From positions 1-5,744 of the forward strand of contig JAUZPS010000328.1 in NCBI GenBank assembly GCA_030705945.1: a DNA stretch of 5,744 nt. Reading direction: 5' to 3'. Origin of the DNA: Bacillota bacterium. GTDB lineage: Bacteria > Bacillota > Clostridia > Acetivibrionales > DSM-2933. The notes under the pieces were generated by a model, which saw only the letters and a list, made by a program, of their open reading frames with translations, had not been told where the DNA came from and searched no databases. A program made the position numbers and the translations under genes. How positions within the stretch are numbered: the stretch's first letter is position 1; every line of letters starts with the position of its first letter. Shown here one piece after another: positions 1 to 5,744 of this stretch.

Positions 1-1317
1 ACCAAGAGCCGCCGCATATCTGATCGGATTGGTTCTAGCAGAGTAATAAGCATTAAAGTCGCCAATCATCAGAGGCACATAGAAAAACTGGGCTTTATTA
101 GCTTCAAAAACCCAGGGCTTCATTTGTTTGTCAAAGCCCACATCGATACCTAGATCTCCATAGTTTTCCCCTGTTTCATCCAGCGCGGCGCCAATGTTTT
201 TACATACGTTTACAATCTCCATTCTCTTCTCAAATATTTTCGGATTACTTAAAGAAAAAGTCCTTTTCATTATTTCCTCGAATGATAAATACAGCCCCTC
301 ATCTATATAATTTGAATGAATTCCGTTTTTTGCTCCAATGCATGATACAATTCCGGCGCAAACCCAATTTTTTGTATAGTCCTTTTGCAAAATCACCCGG
401 AAGTCTACATATCCGTCCTCATACTTAATGAGGTTAACGTCCTGCTGTACAATGAATGAGTATCCCTCAACAAAATCCATGATATATTCCTTAGCAGCTG
501 TCAAATCATTAAATTCCATAGGTTTTTCTTCATACTTTGTTTGAGCGGTGTAGACATCGCCGCGCTTTTGAATCTTGAGAAGGCCGTTTCCTAAGGTTCC
601 ATTTACCGGTTTTAAAAATATTGTGTCAAATCTCCTCAACATCCTTTCTACATCCCGAAAAGATTTGAGTTTAGAGGTTTGTGGGATATAATCTTTTGTT
701 CTTTCATTACTTCGGCATATATTCCAGAACTCTAATTTATCAAAAAAATAAGAATTAAAAACCCGATTTTCTGTTAGTTCAGAAAGTTTTGTCATATTAT
801 CCGGTAAAAGACCTGCTCTTCTGAAAACTGCATCGGGAATAGGAAATTTTCCTTTTACCCATTGTCGCTCTTTGCCTTTTGCGCTAGCTTTATAGTAGTA
901 ACCCTCTGCTGTTTTTTTATCAAAATCCAATCCTGATTCACCGATAAGGCACAGTAAACCCTTTATTTCATTGTAACCTAATGTATAATCAAAGAACTTT
1001 TCCAACCTGTTTGGAGTATAATATTCAATGTCCTGATATAAAAGTAAGCCTACCGTAGGCCCAATACATACTTCATCTCTTGTAAAATTTATCTGATACT
1101 CTAAATCTGTTGGTATGGATAAAAGTTCTATTATATCTCTTGAGACCCATATAGTGTTCTCATCTATATCCATCTCGCATATTTCAACATCTGTTTTAAT
1201 ACATCCGAATTTCAAAGTAATTCTTCTTATCTCCGTCAATTTATTTTTTTTAATTACAGTATCTGCAACAGTTATTTTATTACTGCTTTTTTTATCCTTT
1301 ATTATGTTAAAAATCAC
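1..1317 (-). CDS. YheC/YheD-family ATP-grasp protein, fourth gene of the operon (3' end beyond window)
   Basis: The 439 visible codons encode a YheD-like ATP-grasp protein; no stop is reached. The last residues (RTNPIRYAAALG) align with KTNPVLYAKALEG of the upstream paralogue, so only about 10-20 residues should be missing. Seen: an N-terminal domain ending in CIGPTVGLLL (84-93), a W-x-x-G-x-FPIPDAVFRR segment (153-167), the ATP-binding lysine K236 with glycine-rich loop (FLKPVNGTLGNG, 234-245), QQDV (291-294), DFRV (305-308), D392, and the metal-binding E405-A-N407. Start: GTG at 1317, preceded by AAGGGGG seven nt upstream; the ATG two bases earlier is followed at once by TGA. It overlaps the upstream gene by 11 nt. 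Odd: in the loop where its paralogues read N-x-S-x-GG it has NYIDEG, and R is replaced by C just before, suggesting a changed substrate pocket. Known: Bacillus YheC and YheD are linked to spore coat formation. Reaction and substrate are unknown. Confidence 0.9.
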   Translation of the reverse strand, partial: MIFNIIKDKKSSNKITVADTVIKKNKLTEIRRITLKFGCIKTDVEICEMDIDENTIWVSRDIIELLSIPTDLEYQINFTRDEVCIGPTVGLLLYQDIEYYTPNRLEKFFDYTLGYNEIKGLLCLIGESGLDFDKKTAEGYYYKASAKGKERQWVKGKFPIPDAVFRRAGLLPDNMTKLSELTENRVFNSYFFDKLEFWNICRSNERTKDYIPQTSKLKSFRDVERMLRRFDTIFLKPVNGTLGNGLLKIQKRGDVYTAQTKYEEKPMEFNDLTAAKEYIMDFVEGYSFIVQQDVNLIKYEDGYVDFRVILQKDYTKNWVCAGIVSCIGAKNGIHSNYIDEGLYLSFEEIMKRTFSLSNPKIFEKRMEIVNVCKNIGAALDETGENYGDLGIDVGFDKQMKPWVFEANKAQFFYVPLMIGDFNAYYSARTNPIRYAAALG

Positions 1318-2668
1318 ATTGCTTCCCCCTTGCATTAAATCCTTCCAGCGCTTTTGCGTATAAAACAGGATTTGTTTTCAGTGTATAAAATAGTTCTTTA
1401 TCTTTAACTTCTATCGCAAACATTGGACTTGGATCCCTGTTGTTAATTTCTATAAGCCAGAGTTTGCCATTTTCGTCAACGCCTATATCCAGACCTACAA
1501 CAGCGCAATGAATCCCTGCCTTATCCAATTCCTGACATATTCTCAGTGTAGTTTTTGCAAATTTTTCCTTTATTTCTGCTAACTCGTATTGCGATGACGA
1601 AAATGCCTTTTTAAGAAGGTCATCCTGTAGAAATACGCTTCCACCATTAGAGACATTGCTGACAACAGAATCTTTTACACCGCATCTGCCAAACACTGCA
1701 AAACATTTCCAAGTTAAGTCATTATCTTTTTCCATAACACATCTGAAATCAATTAATCCACCATCATACTTTATTAGCTTTATAGCCTCTTGAATAATAT
1801 ATTTCTTAGGAACAAACATTCTATTTATAAAATTGACGCCGTCATCTCTGTCACAAACTCGAATTATCTGATTTTTACCATTCTCTCTATATTTAAAGGT
1901 TATAATATCCTGATCCTTCTCGATTTTAACAACACCATTTCCTTTAAGACCGGAAATTGGTTTTACATATATTTTTTCATGTTTGCAAAGCATACTATCT
2001 ATATCATCACCGGATTTATAAAGAATTGTATCTGGGAGGAGCTTGTTTACAAACTTACTTTCAGACATCCATTGATACATTTCCCATTTATTAAAATAAA
2101 CACTATTAAATACATTATCGCCAATAACTGTAAGAAAGTGATTTTTCCATTCTTCATTCATTCCTATAGTGCGAAAAATTGCCCATGGATATGGAAATAC
2201 TCCTTCTTCCCATGACCCGCTTACCGGGTTATAGCAATATCCTACAATCATTCTCTTAACCTTATCTACTTTATCCAATGAAAAAGCCACAACAGCCCCA
2301 TTACATTTGGAATAAGCTTTAGTGTATACCATCAATCTACTGAATTTTCCTTTAGCGAATTTTTCGTTTGTATTACTGACAAGAAGTCCAATATATGGCC
2401 CTATTCTTATTTCATTTTTAAAGACGCTGATTTCGTACTCTACGAAATCAGGCAAATGAAGATCTTCAATAATATTATCCGATAATGTTATATTGTTTTC
2501 ACCAAAATCCATAGATATTTTAACGTTTACAAACCTTCTTTCGCTGCCAAAAGAAACAAAAGCCCTCTTCTTATTTCTAATTTTAAGCAGTTCAGCATCT
2601 CTTGGATGAATTATGAAATCAGAATTTTTATCCTGTGATCGGTTTATATTAAATAAAGGGGACGCCAT
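1307..2668 (-). CDS. YheC/YheD-family ATP-grasp protein, third gene of the operon
   Basis: This 453-residue protein is a full-length YheD-type member and the most canonical of the four. Seen in order: N-terminal domain ending in IRIGPYIGLLV (87-97), a segment ending in FSLDKVD that opens the next domain, W-x-x-G-x-FPYPWAIFR (153-166), VFNSVYFNKWEMYQWM (186-201), ATP-binding K236 with loop YVKPISGLKGNG (234-245), the hinge IIQEAI (291-296), DFRCVMEKD (307-315), the NVSNGG loop (338-343), GLDIGVD with D394, and WLIEINN with E407 and N409 as predicted magnesium ligands. Start: an in-frame ATG at 2737 would give 23 more residues, but they overlap the upstream gene and have no good ribosome binding site; the ATG at 2668 has GGAGG nine nt upstream and matches the paralogues' length. 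It starts 16 nt after the upstream stop and overlaps the next gene by 11 nt. Inferred: an active ATP-grasp ligase of the mother-cell cytoplasm or spore coat, substrate unknown. Confidence 0.93.
   Translation of the reverse strand: MASPLFNINRSQDKNSDFIIHPRDAELLKIRNKKRAFVSFGSERRFVNVKISMDFGENNITLSDNIIEDLHLPDFVEYEISVFKNEIRIGPYIGLLVSNTNEKFAKGKFSRLMVYTKAYSKCNGAVVAFSLDKVDKVKRMIVGYCYNPVSGSWEEGVFPYPWAIFRTIGMNEEWKNHFLTVIGDNVFNSVYFNKWEMYQWMSESKFVNKLLPDTILYKSGDDIDSMLCKHEKIYVKPISGLKGNGVVKIEKDQDIITFKYRENGKNQIIRVCDRDDGVNFINRMFVPKKYIIQEAIKLIKYDGGLIDFRCVMEKDNDLTWKCFAVFGRCGVKDSVVSNVSNGGSVFLQDDLLKKAFSSSQYELAEIKEKFAKTTLRICQELDKAGIHCAVVGLDIGVDENGKLWLIEINNRDPSPMFAIEVKDKELFYTLKTNPVLYAKALEGFNARGKQCDF
1325..1331 (-). 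promoter_or_regulatory. Ribosome binding site of the fourth operon gene
   Basis: AAGGGGG lies inside the last codons of the upstream gene, 7 nt before a GTG codon at 1317. It decides the start, because the overlapping ATG (1319) is followed directly by a stop codon and cannot be used. The placement suggests translation coupled to the upstream gene. Confidence 0.65.
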
Positions 2669-2677
2669 ACAATTAAT

Positions 2678-2682
2678 CCTCC
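2678..2682 (-). promoter_or_regulatory. Ribosome binding site fixing the start of the third operon gene
   Basis: GGAGG sits in the 16-nt gap between the second and third genes, 9 nt before the ATG at 2668. It argues for this start over the in-frame ATG at 2737, which lies well inside the upstream gene. Confidence 0.75.
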
Positions 2683-2684
2683 GT

Positions 2685-4028
2685 TCAATTAAGTGAACCA
2701 AACTTAGTAAGAGATAAGGCATATAGAAACGGCTCATATCTGATTGCTAGGTATGTTTGTCTATCAATCTTTTTGAACCCCTTGAAGCTTGGAAATACAT
2801 TAGCTTCTATAAGCCATAAATTCTTATTTGTATCCACTGCAATATCAATTCCAAACTCTGAAAAATGTTCTCCCATCAAATCCATATACTCACAAAATTT
2901 CGCGCAAAATGAATTTATTTTGTCCGGAATAGTCTCGTAATCTGAGCCAAACGCTTTGTTTAAAGCATCATCAAGTCTCAGAGCATATCCACCTCTTGAA
3001 ATATTTGTCAAGTGACTATCGTCACTTGACACCCTGCACTCTATACCCGAGCATCTCCAAAGTTTTTCTTTATTTTTTTGCATGACAACCCTTATATCAA
3101 ATAGTGATTTCCCTATTCTAGCTAAGGATAAATACTTCTGTATCAGATACTTGTTAAAAAGACTTTGATTTATATTAAAGAAGTTTTCAAGGCTTTGGGC
3201 ATCTTTAAAAGTAGAAACAGTAGGTTCTTTAAACCTATAGTCGGTAATTTTATATACCGTATCAATCTTTTCTATTATACAAATTCCCCGTCCGCGGGAT
3301 AAATCAACTGGCTTTAAAATAATCCTTGTATTTGCGTCTATAAACTTCTTTACCTGCTCAAAATTCTGTGTTAGCTGGGTTGGCGGCAAATATCCGATTA
3401 GTTCGCTGTTTTTGCTTATATAGTTATATAGCTCAAATTTTGTGAATCTATGAGAATTAAAAAACTTGTTACTTGTAAATTTAATCAACTTTTTTACAAG
3501 TTTTGGGCTTGAATGAAAATCCCTTCTGTATATTACTTCAGGAAGAGGAAAACACCCATATTCCCATTCGGCAGTCGTGGTATTATAAAAAAGACCATAT
3601 GCTATTTTCTTCTTCCAATTTACAGACTTTGGAGAAAACGCGTAGATCAATCCACCAACCTTTTCATAAATTCCAAACCTGTCCGAGTATTTTTTCATAT
3701 GCTTTGGGTTATACCTGTGCGTGTGAATTCCTAACAAAAGTCCAATCACCGGACCAATTGAAATTGCGCTTCCATCAATAACAATCCGGTAAGTCAATAT
3801 TTCAGGGATATACAGTTTCTCTTTTAATTTATCGGATATTCCGATAATACTTGGGTTTTCATAAGAGTTGCCCTCGCTTAGATCAAAAAATTCAGAATAC
3901 ATGACAGCAGCGTCAATTGTTTTACCTCCAAAGCTAACAGAAACTGGTCCAATAAATCTGCCTTTCATTGATAACGGCAAAAAAATTATATCCTGATCAT
4001 TAGATTCTATCTTGAATTTAACCCACAT
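2685..4028 (-). CDS. YheC/YheD-family ATP-grasp protein, second gene of the operon
   Basis: This 447-residue protein is a YheD-type ATP-grasp member. Seen: N-terminal domain ending in ISIGPVIGLLL (89-99), YAFSPKSVNW (129-138), W-x-x-G-x-FPLPEVIYRR (155-169), FFNSHRFTKFELYNYI (189-204), ATP-binding K239 in ILKPVDLSRGRG (237-248), LIQKY (295-299), DIRVVMQKN (311-319), the NISRGG loop (342-347), FGIDIAVD with D395, and WLIEAN with E408 and N410 as predicted metal ligands. All expected active-site positions are present, so it is probably catalytic. The loop carries SRGRG instead of the GxxGNG of the two downstream paralogues. Start: ATG at 4028, giving an 11-nt overlap with the first gene, the same as between genes three and four; GGTGG is 5 nt and AAAAGG 12 nt upstream. 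A GTG at 4037 would add three residues but leaves only 3 nt after AAAAGG. It contains a perfect 11-bp inverted repeat at 3006-3031. Substrate unknown. Confidence 0.92.
   Translation of the reverse strand: MWVKFKIESNDQDIIFLPLSMKGRFIGPVSVSFGGKTIDAAVMYSEFFDLSEGNSYENPSIIGISDKLKEKLYIPEILTYRIVIDGSAISIGPVIGLLLGIHTHRYNPKHMKKYSDRFGIYEKVGGLIYAFSPKSVNWKKKIAYGLFYNTTTAEWEYGCFPLPEVIYRRDFHSSPKLVKKLIKFTSNKFFNSHRFTKFELYNYISKNSELIGYLPPTQLTQNFEQVKKFIDANTRIILKPVDLSRGRGICIIEKIDTVYKITDYRFKEPTVSTFKDAQSLENFFNINQSLFNKYLIQKYLSLARIGKSLFDIRVVMQKNKEKLWRCSGIECRVSSDDSHLTNISRGGYALRLDDALNKAFGSDYETIPDKINSFCAKFCEYMDLMGEHFSEFGIDIAVDTNKNLWLIEANVFPSFKGFKKIDRQTYLAIRYEPFLYALSLTKFGSLN
3006..3031. repeat. Perfect 11-bp inverted repeat with 4-nt loop inside a coding region
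   Basis: Arms 3006-3016 (tgtcaagtgac) and 3021-3031 (gtcacttgaca) are exact reverse complements separated by tatc. The repeat lies in the second operon gene and encodes about VSSDDSHLT, just before the conserved N-x-S-x-GG loop. In the mRNA it would form a stable stem-loop. No U-tract follows on the coding strand, so it is not a typical terminator. Function unknown; it could also be a coincidence of codon choice. Confidence 0.7.
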
Positions 4029-5001
4029 CTTCGCCACCAGCCTTTTGTAGATTTTTAAACCCTTCAGCGAATTCCATCAGATTTTCAAAAATCTTTAATT
4101 TTACATCCAAACTGACTTTGGAACTAAAAATCTTATTATCCCAGCCTCCAAAATTCATAAAATACGGTACTCCGTCTATATCTGATATAAAATCAATATG
4201 ACAAAATCCAATGTCTGGAATGAACGACTGTACACATTTTATAATTTGGGGAGCAGCAGCTTTAATTTTCTTAATGCAAGCCTCATTTCCCAAATCATAG
4301 CTAGCTGGATCATCTTTAAGAATAATCTCCCAATCATTATTGAATAATTTCTGTAAATACACCCGTATTACCACAAGCTGGGTGTTGCGCGTTTTTAGTT
4401 CTGGGGTGTTTAATAAAATTAAATTCTCATTTTTTATGATTGGTTGAATGTTACTCTCAACATCACAATTATGACATCTTTGTTTTCCGAATCTACTGTA
4501 TATATCAAAGATATATTCATCAAGCCTTAAATATACCGTCTTGGACAGATCTGAGCCCTTATCTGGCTTTAGTAAAAAATTGTTTGTTTGTGGAAAATTG
4601 CAGTATATATCATTCTTCTTATAATTAAAATAAGGCAGCAAATAATTGTTTGTTTTATTATTTGAGGATAACATTTCAATTATGGTCAACTGGTTGTATC
4701 TGTTTACCGCATTAATTACTGTTATTTCTTCAATTTCAATCAAGCTCCTCATTTTTTTTATATCTTTTCTTGAGCGTTGTATTGAAAAATTAAATATTAA
4801 TGTTGGTATTTCTCTTTTTTCCGCTCTAACCTTTTTTCCATTTATAACACTGCCATATACAGTCTTAGTAATCAGATTAATATTGGGCATGGAAAAAAGC
4901 ATTATAGAAGTATCAAACTTTTTCGTGGAAGTTCTTATAAGATCATTTAATGTTTTAGTAAAAGAGCTTTCATTATTTTGATTGCATAAGATTCCAATCA
5001 C
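4018..5001 (-). CDS. Divergent short YheC-like ATP-grasp protein, first gene of the operon, active site degenerate
   Basis: This 327-residue protein resembles YheC/YheD proteins but is much shorter than its neighbours. It begins at the point where they read IGLL (here MIGILCNQ), so it lacks their roughly 90-residue N-terminal domain. Matching segments seen: MLFSMPNINLITKTVYG (34-50), VINAVNRYNQLTIIEMLSS (95-113), FLLKPDKGSDLSK (142-154) with K145 in the ATP-binding lysine position, VVIRVYLQK (210-218), CHIDF with D270, and YFMNFGGWDN (280-289). Odd: the glycine-rich loop is lost, D of the D-F-R strand is V or I, the N-x-S-x-GG loop is absent, and E-x-N reads N283-F-G285. It has a C-x-x-C (C176, C179). 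This predicts weak or no catalysis, perhaps a structural or regulatory partner of the three complete paralogues. Start: GTG at 5001 with GGGGG eight nt upstream. Family membership is inferred from motif order; it could be a separate ATP-grasp subfamily. Confidence 0.8.
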   Translation of the reverse strand: MIGILCNQNNESSFTKTLNDLIRTSTKKFDTSIMLFSMPNINLITKTVYGSVINGKKVRAEKREIPTLIFNFSIQRSRKDIKKMRSLIEIEEITVINAVNRYNQLTIIEMLSSNNKTNNYLLPYFNYKKNDIYCNFPQTNNFLLKPDKGSDLSKTVYLRLDEYIFDIYSRFGKQRCHNCDVESNIQPIIKNENLILLNTPELKTRNTQLVVIRVYLQKLFNNDWEIILKDDPASYDLGNEACIKKIKAAAPQIIKCVQSFIPDIGFCHIDFISDIDGVPYFMNFGGWDNKIFSSKVSLDVKLKIFENLMEFAEGFKNLQKAGGEDVG

Positions 5002-5009
5002 AACTATAA

Positions 5010-5014
5010 CCCCC
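5010..5014 (-). promoter_or_regulatory. Ribosome binding site of the first operon gene
   Basis: GGGGG lies 8 nt before the GTG start at 5001. The only nearby ATG (5018) opens a four-codon frame that stops at once (M-R-G-L-stop) and overlaps this site, so the GTG is the credible start. Confidence 0.6.
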
Positions 5015-5031
5015 GCATTAGTTTTGACTAT

Positions 5032-5060
5032 TAATATGAGTATTTTATCTTGATGTAGAC
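5032..5060 (-). promoter_or_regulatory. Possible sporulation-type promoter of the four-gene operon
   Basis: On the minus strand CATATTA (5038-5032) fits the sigma-G -10 consensus CATNHTA, and GTCTA (5060-5056) fits the GHATR -35 at four of five positions, with a 17-nt spacer. Transcription would begin about 25 nt before the GTG start. A vegetative -10-like TAAAAT also occurs just upstream without a good -35. Sigma-E, reported for yheD in Bacillus subtilis, does not match well here. In DNA this AT-rich such matches arise easily by chance, so the call is weak. Confidence 0.27.
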
Positions 5061-5126
5061 ATAAAATTACTTAGCCCTTAAAGAGGCTTCATTACTTTAA
5101 GATATGCTGCGTTGACATAAAATGAC
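5055..5126. repeat. Pair of 16-nt imperfect direct repeats, possible insertion-sequence end relic
   Basis: gtagacataaaattac (5055-5070) and gttgacataaaatgac (5111-5126) match at 14 of 16 positions, 40 nt apart. Further copies of the core tgac follow at 5123 and 5138. Clustered copies of a TGTCA-type word are typical of the ends of some insertion sequences, for example the IS21 family, but no transposase remnant is visible. The left copy overlaps the proposed promoter, so an operator role is an alternative. Low certainty on function; the repeat itself is plain. Confidence 0.4.
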
Positions 5127-5183
5127 ACTGCTACAGGTTGACTTATTAAGGGATAAAGAAGCTTGTTTCAAACGACTTGTTCT

Positions 5184-5539
5184 TAATATTTTATAAAATA
5201 AAACATGGGATAAGGTAGTGCAGAAAGAAAGCTTAAAACCTATATCAAACAGAGTGTACGGGTTGTACAACAGCAGCAGAATCGCCGCAAAGGATATGGT
5301 TGTGTATATATCCGTTTCTTTTCTTATAAGTTGGTCTGAAAGCATTATTATTGCCATTATTACAGCTCTCGGGACTGACGGTGAAAAACCTGTTATAAAA
5401 ATAAATATATGAAAGCTCCAATTATAGCAATATTTGATACCTTTTGACTAAGCTTCAGCCTTTTAAAGACAAACATAAGGGGAAGGACAATGAAGGCGAC
5501 ATTCATTCCTGAAACAGCCATCAAATGGGATAATCTAAT
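5184..5539 (-). pseudogene. comEC: comEC fragment (competence DNA-uptake channel), frameshifted and truncated at both ends
   Basis: ComEC/Rec2 is the polytopic membrane channel that carries single-stranded DNA into the cell in natural competence. Two reading frames together spell its conserved central competence domain: RLSHLMAVSGMNVAFI (from 5536), then, in another frame, FITGFSPSVPRAVIMA (around 5370-5400) and LLLLYNPYTLFDIGFKLSF, ending near LFYKIL at 5184. The first frame meets a stop at 5393-5395; one additional T in the five-base T run on the coding strand (5397-5401) would restore a continuous reading FIYLFFITGFSPSVPRA. Only about 119 residues of a protein usually over 600 long remain; sequence beyond both ends does not resemble ComEC. 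The second frame stays open to a stop at 5097, but that tail looks unrelated. This is a dead remnant, not a functional gene. Confidence 0.82.
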
Positions 5540-5661
5540 ACATTGTACACGAATAATTTTAAATACCTAGAATCATTGGTAATAAAGAGTTTAAAGAATA
5601 TTTGTATTATTTTAAAACATTTTTTATCAATTGCTTTATTAACCCAAAATATTTTTATAAT
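5540..5661. other. AT-rich stretch between comEC remnant and group II intron, no gene seen
   Basis: About 120 nt, very AT-rich. A minus-strand reading frame runs through it (5521-5712), but it starts inside the intron domains and ends inside the comEC remnant in the wrong frame, so it is not a gene. It should be the downstream exon or target DNA of the group II intron. No terminator or convincing promoter is visible. Confidence 0.5.
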
Positions 5662-5744
5662 ATCAGGTAGGAGGCTAACCATTAATTGATTAGCCGACCT
5701 CCCACACCGCACGTACGTACCGTTCGGTATACGGCGGTTCTTCA
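5662..5744 (-). mobile_element. Group II intron 3' end (domains V and VI), rest beyond the window
   Basis: On the minus strand 5738-5706 folds as domain V: lower helix ACCGC/GCGGT, then CGTA/TACG, the two-base CG bulge typical of domain V, then TACC/GGTA closed by the tetraloop GAAC; the 33-nt length fits the usual 34. One unpaired T (5711) in the lower helix departs from the common form and may mark decay. Domain VI follows (5703-5666): GG/CC, AGG/CCT, then GGCTAATC/GGTTAGCC with loop AATTAAT. An unpaired A at 5668, opposite G, is the predicted branch point, seven bases before the end TGAT at 5662. Group II introns are self-splicing ribozymes that move by reverse transcription; the reverse transcriptase gene would lie further right, outside the window. 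Subclass cannot be fixed from this much sequence. Confidence 0.75.

Noticed and set aside
1790..2215. Plus-strand open frame of 141 codons
   Set aside because: It lies wholly antisense to a well-supported ATP-grasp gene, has a low-complexity Ile/Phe/Tyr-rich translation and no recognised motif; it is a shadow of AT-rich coding DNA.
2669..2737. Upstream ATG that would extend the third operon gene by 23 residues
   Set aside because: It lies inside the preceding gene without a good ribosome binding site, while the ATG at 2668 has GGAGG nine nt away and matches paralogue length.
4646..4981. Plus-strand open frame of 111 codons with hydrophobic stretches
   Set aside because: Antisense to the first operon gene; the apparent membrane segments come from reading Lys/Asn-rich codons backwards, and there is no supporting context.
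5073..5088. Small hairpin (AGCC...GGCT) upstream of the operon as a terminator
   Set aside because: Only about five base pairs including a G-T pair, and no run of T follows on either strand.
5560..5640. Vegetative promoter-like words on the minus strand (TTGATA and TACAAA)
   Set aside because: The spacing is 18 nt and the -10 is poor; such words are common in DNA this AT-rich and no intact gene follows.
5521..5712. Minus-strand open frame of 63 codons
   Set aside because: It begins inside the group II intron structure and ends inside the comEC remnant in a frame different from comEC; chance open frame in AT-rich DNA.
1..5744. CRISPR array, tRNA or rRNA genes
   Set aside because: No regularly spaced repeats and no tRNA- or rRNA-like conserved segments were seen on either strand.

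Overview
The window looks like AT-rich chromosomal DNA from a spore-forming, low-GC Firmicute, most likely a member of the Clostridia. This rests on the AT-rich codon use, the purine-rich ribosome binding sites with GTG starts, and above all the gene content: proteins of the YheC/YheD ATP-grasp family, known from endospore formers. No species can be named from the sequence alone.

Positions 1 to 5001 hold one tightly packed minus-strand operon of four consecutive paralogous YheC/YheD-like genes, read from right to left. The first gene (4018-5001) is a short, divergent member that lacks the usual N-terminal domain and has replaced several residues expected at the ATP/metal site. It is followed by three full-length YheD-like genes (2685-4028, 1307-2668 and 1-1317, the last cut by the window edge a few codons before its expected end). 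Neighbours overlap by 11 nt, are 16 nt apart, and overlap by 11 nt, so translation is probably coupled. The three long proteins keep the lysine and glycine-rich loop, the D-[FI]-R strand and the terminal D...E-x-N metal-binding signature. They differ from each other in the loops that shape the substrate pocket. No substrate, carrier or precursor-peptide gene is visible in the window.

Positions 5002 to 5744 contain no intact gene. Next to the operon is a possible sporulation-type promoter and a pair of 16-nt imperfect repeats. Next comes a fragment of the competence DNA-uptake channel gene comEC (about 5184-5539, minus strand), cut at both ends and carrying a frameshift in a homopolymer run. 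After about 120 nt of AT-rich DNA without recognisable content, the window ends in the 3' end of a minus-strand group II intron (domains V and VI, 5662-5744). The right flank is therefore a decayed, mobile-element-visited border beside an apparently intact sporulation-type operon.

The four ATP-grasp proteins are inferred to act together, perhaps as partners of different specificity or as catalytic and non-catalytic subunits, during spore coat assembly in the mother cell. The family's reaction has not been established to my knowledge.
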